38,572 bases of DNA, taken from positions 1 through 38,572 of the forward strand of contig JAZLHU010000032.1 in NCBI GenBank assembly GCA_045616985.1. The letters run 5' to 3'. Origin of the DNA: RUG13409 sp045616985 (GTDB lineage: Bacteria > Bacillota > Clostridia > Peptostreptococcales > Anaerovoracaceae). The position numbers were made by a program, and so were the translations under genes. The notes below the pieces were generated by a model. That model made no database searches, was not told the DNA's origin, and saw only the letters and a list, made by a program, of their open reading frames with translations. Of this stretch, positions 15,810-22,292 are shown in pieces; position 1 is the first letter of the stretch, and every line of letters begins with the position of its first letter.

Positions 15810-16580
15810 TTACTTAAATAATTTTTGAGCTATTTCATTAACGGCTTTTCTTGCACCGGAATCTTCCGGCAGACTGCAAGTTGCTTTGCCGCTGCAATCG
15901 TATTCATATACCATCTCGTCCTGAGGTATAACACCGATAAGGTCGAGAGCGTATTTATTGATTTCCTCAACTATGCCTTCGTTGATAACTCCGCCCGGAG
16001 CTCTGTTGACAACAAGCGCAATACGCCTCGGATTCATTCCGACTTCCTTTACAAGCTCGGCAATTCTGGCTACAGCCTGAATACCTCTTCTTGAGCTGTC
16101 GGAAACAAGTACTATGTAATCAACCGAAGGAAGAATCCCTCTGCTGATATGCTCCATGCCGGCTTCATTATCAACCACCATGTACTTGTAGTTCTTTTCA
16201 AGCTTAAGAAGCTCTCTTTGAAGAAGATCGTTTACAAAGCAGTAGCACCCCTTGCCCTGCGTTCTTCCCATAACCATGAGATCGAAATCATCTTCTTCGA
16301 TAAGTGCGTTTTGAAATTTCATATCCATGAAATCCTGCTTGCTCATTCCAGCCGGGATCGGGCTTTCCAAAGCAAGATCAGCACCTGCAACCAATTCTCT
16401 TAAATCGCCGAGAGTGGTTTCAACCTCAACTCCCAGCACCTCGTTAAGATTTGAATTTGCATCTGCATCAACTGCCAGGATCGGATCCATTCCGTTCTTG
16501 CCCATCCAGTCGATAAGCATTCCGCAAAATGTAGTTTTACCTGTGCCGCCTTTTCCCGCGACCGCTATCTTAACCGCCAT
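15810..16580 (-). CDS. CooC/AcsF-type nickel-insertion ATPase (copy 1)
   Basis: This is a MinD-like P-loop ATPase of 256 aa. The deviant Walker A GKGGTGKTT is at residues 9-17. The CYC motif (C112, C114) is the CxC that binds nickel between the two subunits of CooC-type dimers. In acetogens, AcsF supplies nickel to the A-cluster of AcsB and CooC supplies CODH. Placement upstream of acsD-acsC-acsE-acsB1 suggests an AcsF role, whereas copy 2 sits with cooS. The start ATG follows directly on the stop of the 75-aa gene, so the two are translationally coupled. Assignment as AcsF rather than CooC is by context. Confidence 0.85.
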   Translation of the reverse strand: MAVKIAVAGKGGTGKTTFCGMLIDWMGKNGMDPILAVDADANSNLNEVLGVEVETTLGDLRELVAGADLALESPIPAGMSKQDFMDMKFQNALIEEDDFDLMVMGRTQGKGCYCFVNDLLQRELLKLEKNYKYMVVDNEAGMEHISRGILPSVDYIVLVSDSSRRGIQAVARIAELVKEVGMNPRRIALVVNRAPGGVINEGIVEEINKYALDLIGVIPQDEMVYEYDCSGKATCSLPEDSGARKAVNEIAQKLFK

Positions 16581-16808
16581 TTATTTCTGATCCTCACTGA
16601 ATGAAAAACGCTGTCTGAGTCCCGACATAACTACATCGAAAACAACGCCGTCTTTCGTTTCCGTCTTTTCAAAAACCTCAAAATCCCCTGCAAGCATATT
16701 TTTTATATATGCCTCGGGGTCTTCGGTTTCGACCAGGCTCACAAAAACATCCCGCATCTGATTGCCGGAGCATTTATTGAATATTTCGCGTATCATTTCG
16801 TAACGCAT
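16581..16808 (-). CDS. Small conserved-looking protein, unknown (75 aa)
   Basis: I do not recognise this family. The 75-aa protein is acidic and soluble, with one cysteine (C13) and no membrane segment. It is embedded between cooT and the CooC/AcsF gene with essentially no gaps: its stop abuts the downstream ATG, and its own start abuts the cooT stop. That tight packing makes it a real gene and suggests a part in nickel-centre maturation. The C-terminal half reads as a beta-rich segment (FEVFEKTETKDGVVFDVVMS). No metal motif is seen. Confidence 0.7.
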   Translation of the reverse strand: MRYEMIREIFNKCSGNQMRDVFVSLVETEDPEAYIKNMLAGDFEVFEKTETKDGVVFDVVMSGLRQRFSFSEDQK

Positions 16809-16997
16809 TTATGCTCCCTGAATAACGATCTGATTCTTTACAAAGTCGCAGGACTTAAGCGTTCCCTTAACTTTTGTTTCCGAGCCCATTACGTCGGTAA
16901 GCGTAATATCCGTTCCGTCTATCCTGACATTGCAGACATATTCGCAAACCTTATTTTCTTTTCCGTCAACAATTGCGTACACTGTGGAAAGACACAT
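16809..16997 (-). CDS. cooT: CooT-family nickel-binding protein
   Basis: This 62-aa protein starts MCLSTVY, with the Cys at position 2 that binds nickel in CooT. It then shows the short all-beta SH3-like pattern of the family (VRIDGTDITLTDVMG, VKGTLKSCDFV). In Rhodospirillum rubrum CooT supports nickel insertion into CODH. Here it lies between the His-rich protein and the 75-aa protein, in the acs operon. It has two extra cysteines (C18 and C22 in KVCEYVC) that could widen the metal site; this is speculative. Length is typical (about 60-66 aa). Confidence 0.85.
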   Translation of the reverse strand: MCLSTVYAIVDGKENKVCEYVCNVRIDGTDITLTDVMGSETKVKGTLKSCDFVKNQIVIQGA

Positions 16998-16998
16998 T

Positions 16999-17280
16999 CT
17001 ATTTGCCTTCCTTTAAACCTGCGAGAGCCCCTGCAAGGTCATCATTTCCCGCATGATACTTTTCCAAAGCCGCATCAATAAGCTTTGCACATTCTTTTTT
17101 TCCGCTTGCCTCAAGCTTATGAGAAAGCTCGTGAAGCTCTTCGGCATGATGCCTGTTGTGATCCAGCATGTAGGAGATAAGGGCAGCAGCCTGTTCAATG
17201 CTGTCGAATGCCGTCACCTGTCCGTGTGTATGAGTATGTCCGTCTCCGTGATCGTGAGAAAGACCATCATGAAAATGCAT
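16999..17280 (-). CDS. His-rich small metal-binding protein (CooJ-like role)
   Basis: The 93-aa protein has eight histidines within the first 19 residues (MHFHDGLSHDHGDGHTHTH), followed by a helical domain with a second His-rich patch near residues 41-51 (HNRHHAEELHE). Such clusters bind nickel or cobalt. Its location just before cooT and a CooC-type ATPase suggests nickel storage or delivery, the role CooJ plays in Rhodospirillum. CooJ, however, carries its histidines at the C-terminus, so this is an analogue rather than a proven homologue. GGGAGG lies 8 nt before the start. It is the first gene downstream of the leaky terminator at 17304-17334. Confidence 0.75.
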   Translation of the reverse strand: MHFHDGLSHDHGDGHTHTHGQVTAFDSIEQAAALISYMLDHNRHHAEELHELSHKLEASGKKECAKLIDAALEKYHAGNDDLAGALAGLKEGK

Positions 17281-17303
17281 AATTTCCGGCCTCCCAAAAC
17301 ATT

Positions 17304-17334
17304 AAAAGGGTGAGGCATGATAATTGCCTCACCC
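17304..17334 (-). terminator. Intercistronic terminator between the methyl-corrinoid gene and the acs operon
   Basis: GGGTGAGGC (17326-17334 read on the minus strand) pairs perfectly with GCCTCACCC (17308-17316) around a 9-nt loop. TTTTAATGTTTT follows. There is no room for an ordinary promoter between it and the next start at 17280, so the acs operon probably depends on read-through. Confidence 0.8.
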
Positions 17335-17347
17335 CTGTTAATACTGA

Positions 17348-17971
17348 CTATGCAAGCTCTCTTGCCTTAGCTGCAGCGGAAGCTGCATCTGTCGTATAAG
17401 CATCTGCACCGATTTCATCAGCGAATGCCTGTGTGATCGGAGCTCCGCCAACCATGATCTTAACCTGGCTCTTAAGTCCGGCATCAATGATAGCCTTTAC
17501 TGTGTTTCTCATAGCTTCCATTGTTGTTGTAAGAAGTGCGGAAACGCCGACTACCTTGCAGTCAGGGTTAGCCTTGATCGTTTCTACAAACTTTTCTGCA
17601 GGAACATCAATACCAAGGTCGATAACCTCGAATCCGGCTGCTTCTACCATGATGGCAACGAGATTCTTGCCGATGTCGTGGAGGTCTCCTGCAACTGTTC
17701 CGATAATGAACTTGCCGTACTTTCCTGCTGCATCGCCGGCCATGAGCGGCTTAAGAACACCGACACCACGCTGCATTGTCTTAGCTGCGATAAGCATTTC
17801 CGGAACGTAGATTTCGTTCTTCTGGAACTTTTCGCCAACCTCGTCCATAGCAACGGACATGGAATCAAGAACTTCATCAGGTGTTGCACCACCGTTAAGA
17901 GCTTCCTGAACAACTGCTTCAATCTGCTTAAGTTTACCGGCAGATACTGTTTCTTTTACGTTTGCGATCAT
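17348..17971 (-). CDS. Free-standing methyl-corrinoid protein (MtvC/MtmC type)
   Basis: The 207-aa protein has a helical cap domain (about residues 1-85) and a B12-binding Rossmann-like domain with the base-off His motif. D96-L-H98-D-I-G101 is the DxHxxG motif, followed by the SxL in VGVSALL and the GG in MVGGAPIT. It accepts a methyl group from a substrate-specific methyltransferase and passes it on. The UroD-family enzyme at 22293-23285 and the AcsE/MtgA-like enzyme at 6616-7437 are the natural partners. AAAGGAG lies 7 nt before the ATG at 17971; the longer frame to 17995 is therefore rejected. It is the first gene of the acs transcript, behind an activator-type promoter. Confidence 0.92.
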   Translation of the reverse strand: MIANVKETVSAGKLKQIEAVVQEALNGGATPDEVLDSMSVAMDEVGEKFQKNEIYVPEMLIAAKTMQRGVGVLKPLMAGDAAGKYGKFIIGTVAGDLHDIGKNLVAIMVEAAGFEVIDLGIDVPAEKFVETIKANPDCKVVGVSALLTTTMEAMRNTVKAIIDAGLKSQVKIMVGGAPITQAFADEIGADAYTTDAASAAAKARELA

Positions 17972-18038
17972 TTTGTTTCTCCTTTCAGAAATCAAAACAC
18001 TTCAAATAGAAAACCTGTTTCCATACGTGTACGCTTAT

Positions 18039-18083
18039 ATTATAGAAAAATCCTTGCTCACAAGCATTGTTGAATACTACAAT
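18039..18083 (-). promoter_or_regulatory. Activator-type promoter of the methyl-corrinoid/acs operon
   Basis: A perfect TATAAT (minus strand, 18039-18044) has no recognisable -35. An 18-bp inverted repeat ATTGTAG-TATT-CAACAAT (18066-18083, minus strand) ends exactly 21 bp upstream of it, centred near -42. This is the geometry of a class II activator site. The repeat is 16/18 identical to the one before cooS at 28285-28302, with the same 21-bp spacing. The leader is about 60 nt. Confidence 0.75.
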
Positions 18084-18268
18084 TTTTTTGTTTTTTCACA
18101 TGGTCAAAATTGATAAAATTTTATCTTTTTCCCGTCAACAAAAGACCAAAACGCTTGAAAAATAAAGGGGTTCTCTCTTTGTGATTTTCTACAAAATAAT
18201 ATTGACATTTAAACTGTTTTATGAAAAAATACTGATAAGAAATTTTCGGAAGCAAAAGGAGGTCTGAC

Positions 18269-19795
18269 ATGCGGCTGAGTATCAATATCCTTACGGATGC
18301 CATAGAGAAATACAAGCCTCAAAATCACATAACAGATAAAGAAAAAGCCTTCTCGGGAGTTGGGATAGGTTCCAAAAACATTCAGGGACTGTACGGAGAT
18401 CAGATCTACGTTTGCACTCTTTCGGAAATATCCGATAAACAAGGCAGAGATACTTCTATTTGCTATATTGTAGTAAAAAAATCCGACCAAAAAGTCCCGG
18501 AAAAGCTCAATCTGAAGAATATTATCCTTGTTGACTTCGACGGTGACGTGATCGACTTTTTTGCATATATTCAGTCCATTTTTTCAACCATTTTCACATG
18601 GTGCTCCAATATGGACGAATATTTAATAAAAAAGCGTTCGATTCAGGACCTTCTGGCCCTTTCCGAAACCGTTATCGGCAATTACATCACCATTTCGGAT
18701 TCTTCATTTGCTCTGGTTGCATATACAGACGGACTTGAATGCGACGATCCTCTTACAAGCAGACTTGTAAGCAACGGGTATCACGATCAGGAGGCTATTG
18801 ATAAATTCAACAAGCTGAAAATGCCGGAATTCTGGCGCGATGCCGTAGATATTTACGAAAGTAATGCAAAAAATCTGTGCATCTATCCTATCATCTGCAA
18901 GGTTGTCCACTATTATAATAATTACTTCTCGCATATCGTTATGATTTGCAACAACAAAAAGCCTACAAAAGGTTTAAAAGATCTCTTTAAGCTTTTGGTA
19001 GACCATCTGATGGTATGTTTCGAAAGACAGTGGCTTGATAACAACCAGATGCCGCACATTCACGACAGTCTTTTGATTTCACTTACAGGTCCGAATAACC
19101 TTTCCGAAGAAGCTGCAAGAAACAGAGCAAGAAATTCGGGGCTTCCCTTTATTTCAAACTTCCGGTTTTTCCGGATAGCCACAGAAGATGCAAGCAACAT
19201 TATGCTCCAGCGAATAGAACGTGAGATCATGTCGTACATTCCGGAAGCAAAGGTTACGCTCTACAAGCAAAGCCTTATGGCACTGCTCGTCCAACCGCCA
19301 AGAAACAAGGATAAATTCCCCGAAATCAGAGAATCAATAGATGCAATATTAAAACGATACCATGCACGCTGCGGGATCAGCGATGAATTCAATGTTTTAA
19401 CAGATATAAAAATCGCAAACGAACAGGCAAAGGTTGCTCTCTCCTGCAGCAAAACGGATATGGCAGCGCTCTTTAATGATTGCTATCCGAAGTTCCTCTT
19501 AACCTCAGATCCTCAAAACGCAATGCTCGCGCAAAGCACGATCGCAAGCAATGCCCTGAGGACAATAAGCGAATACGATGAAAAGCATGGAACCAACAAC
19601 TTTGAACTTCTTCGGGAATATCTTAAATTCGACAGAAAGGCAACCGAAACAGCCCAAACCATGCACATGCACAGAAATAATGTAATCTACCGTATCGGAA
19701 GAATCTGCGAACAGGTCAATTTAAATCTGGATGACGCAGATGTAAGATTCAGGCTTCTTCTGGCTTACGAGGTTTTTCCTAAAAAAAATGATTAA
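18269..19795 (+). CDS. PucR/CdaR-family transcriptional regulator
   Basis: The 508-aa protein ends in a PucR-type helix-turn-helix (HTH_30) near residues 440-500, with MHMHRNNVIYRIGRI as the recognition region. A CdaR GGDEF-like domain lies before it. The N-terminal 250 residues look like a sensor with no membrane segment. The family controls purine, sugar-acid or aromatic catabolism, with varied ligands. AAAGGAGG lies 6 nt before the ATG. The gene is divergent from the methyl-corrinoid/acs operon and shares its intergenic region, which carries the shared inverted repeat, so it is the first candidate for the activator. A TTGACA at 18202 has no matching -10, so its own promoter is unclear. Confidence 0.88.
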   Translation: MRLSINILTDAIEKYKPQNHITDKEKAFSGVGIGSKNIQGLYGDQIYVCTLSEISDKQGRDTSICYIVVKKSDQKVPEKLNLKNIILVDFDGDVIDFFAYIQSIFSTIFTWCSNMDEYLIKKRSIQDLLALSETVIGNYITISDSSFALVAYTDGLECDDPLTSRLVSNGYHDQEAIDKFNKLKMPEFWRDAVDIYESNAKNLCIYPIICKVVHYYNNYFSHIVMICNNKKPTKGLKDLFKLLVDHLMVCFERQWLDNNQMPHIHDSLLISLTGPNNLSEEAARNRARNSGLPFISNFRFFRIATEDASNIMLQRIEREIMSYIPEAKVTLYKQSLMALLVQPPRNKDKFPEIRESIDAILKRYHARCGISDEFNVLTDIKIANEQAKVALSCSKTDMAALFNDCYPKFLLTSDPQNAMLAQSTIASNALRTISEYDEKHGTNNFELLREYLKFDRKATETAQTMHMHRNNVIYRIGRICEQVNLNLDDADVRFRLLLAYEVFPKKND

Positions 19796-19823
19796 AAAAC
19801 CGGAGTTTTCACTCCGGTTTTTT
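19794..19823 (+). terminator. Rho-independent terminator after the regulator gene
   Basis: AAAACCGGAG (19796-19805) pairs with CTCCGGTTTT (19812-19821) around a six-nt loop, followed by further T residues. A run of A before the stem lets it also end minus-strand transcription, so it probably serves the convergent symporter gene too. Confidence 0.88.
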
Positions 19824-19844
19824 ATTATCGAGTTCTGATAAAAA

Positions 19845-21260
19845 TTATCTTGCGTCGATTTCAGCCTGCATTTCAACAATCTTCTTGTCGTCAAGCTTGT
19901 ATCCGAATACGAAGCATACAAGACCTACTACGCAGAAGATAGCCGGGAAGAGGCAGAATGCGCCGCAGATACCCTGCTTAAGTTCAGCCGGGAGTGTCTT
20001 TGCGAATTCTGCGATCGTTCCGTTGCCAAGTGCTTCATTGATTCCACCCTTGTAGGAGTCGTAAGCTGCGAATCCAAGAGCAAGGTTAAGAAGGATTGAC
20101 TTGAGCATTACAGCACCCTTAAGCGGAAGATTCTGAAGTCCGGTAATGAATCCTGTGGAGTCCTTACCACTCTTCCACTTGGAGTAAACAGATGCGTCAG
20201 CATAAAGAGCAGGTGTCATAGCATAGCCGATTCCGTAGCCGCCCATTGCGAGGATCGTGAGTACGAATACGGCTGTTGCATTTGCAAACATGAAGTAAGC
20301 AAGACCGTAGCATACGATCATCCAAATCAGTGAAAGTACAAATGTCTTCTTGTTACCAAGCTTCTTGGAGAAGAATCTTGTGCAGTAAGCCATAATGATG
20401 CAGAAGATGTTTGAGAAGAGAATGTAGTTGGCCTGGAGACCTGTACCCATTGCATATGTGTAGTAGTAAACTGCTGCAGAACCTACGAGGAACTTGCAGA
20501 TCCACTTTGCAAGGTCAGCAATGATGAGCATGATAAGGTGCGGGTTCTGTGCGAGTCCCTTGAACATATCAGCCGGTGTTGCTGTCTTTTCAAATGTCTT
20601 CGGGTTGTTAGGATCTTCGATTTCTTCGTAACCATCAGTAATCTTGAAGTGTACGAACATACCGATAACCATAACGCAGGCAAAGAGGAATGCAGCCGCA
20701 CCATATGTGTAGCCGTTATCCTTGATTACGGATGGAAGGATTGCTGTAAGTCCTGTCATGATGTAGGAATAAGCTGCACCTGCGAGGTTATTCCATGTAG
20801 CTCTTGAAGAAGCAAGGATTGATCTGTTCTGCGGATCACCCTGGGATGCTACAGCGATCATTGCAAGGTTTGTGCAGTAAGACATGTTCCAAACAACGTG
20901 GGAAACGATAGCAGCGATGCAGCATACTACAGCTGAAAGTGTTTCGTTTTCGCTTACTCTTACAAACTGGAATACATACAGGAATGGAACGATCCAGTTG
21001 ATCTTGATGAACCATGTTCTGTATCTGCCGTACTTGCCTGGCTTAAGTGTGTTGAGCAGTCCACCATAGACCCAAGAAAGACAAGCGTCTACTGTGGTTG
21101 CAATTGTGGAAACTGTACCGGTAAGAGCAACGGAGAAACCTGCAACGTTTGTTAAGAAAGCATTCCAATAGAATGTTTCAACGTTTGTCATAAGGTTAAA
21201 TCCGAAGTCACCAATACCGAACCAGAACTTAAGTTGGCTGGATAAAGGTTTCTTTTCCAT
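19845..21260 (-). CDS. GPH-family (MFS) cation symporter
   Basis: The 471-aa protein has about twelve hydrophobic segments and resembles the glycoside-pentoside-hexuronide:cation symporter family (MFS_2). Features include the N-terminal FWFGIGDFGFNL, YGRYRTWF after the second loop, and the YADASVYSKWKSGKD region typical of this family after segment 10. Substrates in the family are sugars, glucuronides and related compounds, and sodium or protons drive uptake. Its own promoter and a 22-bp palindrome in the leader suggest substrate-dependent control. The neighbouring UroD-family methyltransferase and corrinoid genes suggest a methylated substrate, but I cannot read the substrate from sequence. 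AGGAGG precedes the start. Confidence 0.85.
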   Translation of the reverse strand: MEKKPLSSQLKFWFGIGDFGFNLMTNVETFYWNAFLTNVAGFSVALTGTVSTIATTVDACLSWVYGGLLNTLKPGKYGRYRTWFIKINWIVPFLYVFQFVRVSENETLSAVVCCIAAIVSHVVWNMSYCTNLAMIAVASQGDPQNRSILASSRATWNNLAGAAYSYIMTGLTAILPSVIKDNGYTYGAAAFLFACVMVIGMFVHFKITDGYEEIEDPNNPKTFEKTATPADMFKGLAQNPHLIMLIIADLAKWICKFLVGSAAVYYYTYAMGTGLQANYILFSNIFCIIMAYCTRFFSKKLGNKKTFVLSLIWMIVCYGLAYFMFANATAVFVLTILAMGGYGIGYAMTPALYADASVYSKWKSGKDSTGFITGLQNLPLKGAVMLKSILLNLALGFAAYDSYKGGINEALGNGTIAEFAKTLPAELKQGICGAFCLFPAIFCVVGLVCFVFGYKLDDKKIVEMQAEIDAR

Positions 21261-21298
21261 TTTTCAACCTCCTAAATAAAAAAAGAAAAAAATTGCAA

Positions 21299-21320
21299 TT
21301 CAATCGAGGCCTCGATTGAA
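21299..21320 (-). promoter_or_regulatory. 22-bp perfect palindrome in the symporter leader
   Basis: The two 11-bp halves TTCAATCGAGG and CCTCGATTGAA form a perfect palindrome. With the promoter at 21375-21403 it lies at about +49 to +70 of the leader. A repressor that blocks elongation could bind it. It could also form a 9-bp hairpin with a four-base loop, followed by TTGCAATTTTTTT, resembling an attenuator. Confidence 0.65.
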
Positions 21321-21374
21321 ATAACTCATCTGACTCTTAACGGGATGTTAAAAATCAAACAAATATACGCGATA

Positions 21375-21403
21375 ATTTTACCATTCATAACTCTTAAAGT
21401 CAA
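21375..21403 (-). promoter_or_regulatory. Sigma-A promoter of the symporter gene
   Basis: On the minus strand TTGACT (21398-21403) and TAAAAT (21375-21380) are separated by 17 bp. This is a good match to the vegetative consensus, which points to control by repression or attenuation rather than activation. The leader is about 107 nt and contains the 22-bp palindrome. Confidence 0.7.
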
Positions 21404-21445
21404 ATAAGATTACAGAATTATTACAGGAATATTTCTATAGTATTA

Positions 21446-21474
21446 TTGCATTTTTATGGATTGATTGATAAAAT
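21446..21474 (+). promoter_or_regulatory. Sigma-A promoter of the hypothetical membrane protein gene
   Basis: TTGCAT (21446-21451) and TAAAAT (21469-21474) are spaced 17 bp apart, about 30 bp before the start at 21505. It is divergent from the symporter promoter. Confidence 0.65.
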
Positions 21475-21504
21475 ATTAGTTACGCATTTTAACGGAGGAA
21501 CTTT

Positions 21505-22233
21505 ATGCAGACTTTATTAACCTTTATTAACACAGGCATATCAATATTTCTGGCTTTTCTGTCGTATAAACGCTACCACAGCACCGTTTTGGCCATACTC
21601 GTAATTATTGCAGCCTATGCATTCTTAAGAGCCTTAGCACAAGTGTTCCTTATGTACTACTACAGGGTCAAGGCTAAGGTTCACCCGATGCCGGTCATCC
21701 ACCAGGTAAAAACAGAGCACTGGGAGGATAAGGAAGAATGGACTGAATCCTACCGCAATTACGGAATGAGACTGATGGTCGTTACCGAAGAATTGAACGG
21801 AGACGAATATCCTGATGTTGTTTTGGATATGGAACAAAAAACGATAGAAGGTCTTAATAAGCCGAACACCATATTCAACTTAAGATATGAAAGAGTTGTA
21901 GAAAGAGATTATCCGTATCAATTGGTATGGTCCAACTGCGGCGAAGGCGGAACGGCTATAAACGACTGCGTTAAGGCATGGTACAGCTCCTGGGCACTCC
22001 AGAAAATGACCGCACGCCAAAGAGATAAAGACTTCTACGTATACGACGGGAGCGTTATGGTCCCGGGCAAAGGCGAAATACTCTTTACAGGCTTTGTACT
22101 CTACGATGGCGGACTTCCGGTAACTCTCAATAACCCGTATTTGAGGAAGAAGGAAGAGCTGGAGGCGCCGTCTGAAGAAGCAATTCCCGCCGAAGCAGAA
22201 GAAGCTCCCTCCGAAGAGCAAAAACAAGAATAA
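21505..22233 (+). CDS. Hypothetical membrane-anchored protein
   Basis: I do not recognise this 242-aa protein. It starts with two hydrophobic segments (about residues 3-20 and 25-50). A soluble domain follows, with many aromatic residues and a cysteine in VWSNCGEGG. It ends in an acidic low-complexity tail (EAPSEEAIPAEAEEAPSEEQ) over the last 30 residues. ACGGAGG precedes the start. It has its own promoter and terminator and so is a single-gene unit set between the symporter and the UroD-type methyltransferase. Nothing in the sequence ties it to acetogenesis beyond position. Confidence 0.65.
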   Translation: MQTLLTFINTGISIFLAFLSYKRYHSTVLAILVIIAAYAFLRALAQVFLMYYYRVKAKVHPMPVIHQVKTEHWEDKEEWTESYRNYGMRLMVVTEELNGDEYPDVVLDMEQKTIEGLNKPNTIFNLRYERVVERDYPYQLVWSNCGEGGTAINDCVKAWYSSWALQKMTARQRDKDFYVYDGSVMVPGKGEILFTGFVLYDGGLPVTLNNPYLRKKEELEAPSEEAIPAEAEEAPSEEQKQE

Positions 22234-22243
22234 TTATTACGTA

Positions 22244-22280
22244 AACGAAAGCCCGCTTCTTAATGAAGCGGGCTTTCGTT
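22244..22280 (+). terminator. Bidirectional rho-independent terminator
   Basis: A perfect 16-bp stem, AACGAAAGCCCGCTTC (22244-22259) with GAAGCGGGCTTTCGTT (22265-22280) and a 5-nt loop. It lies between convergent genes, the hypothetical membrane protein (plus) and the UroD-type methyltransferase (minus), and can serve both. Confidence 0.88.
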
Positions 22281-22292
22281 ATATTCAATTGA

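Noticed and set aside
18202..18230. TTGACA as promoter of the PucR-type gene
   Set aside because: No acceptable -10 is found 16-18 bases downstream, only a run of A, so I do not list it as a promoter.
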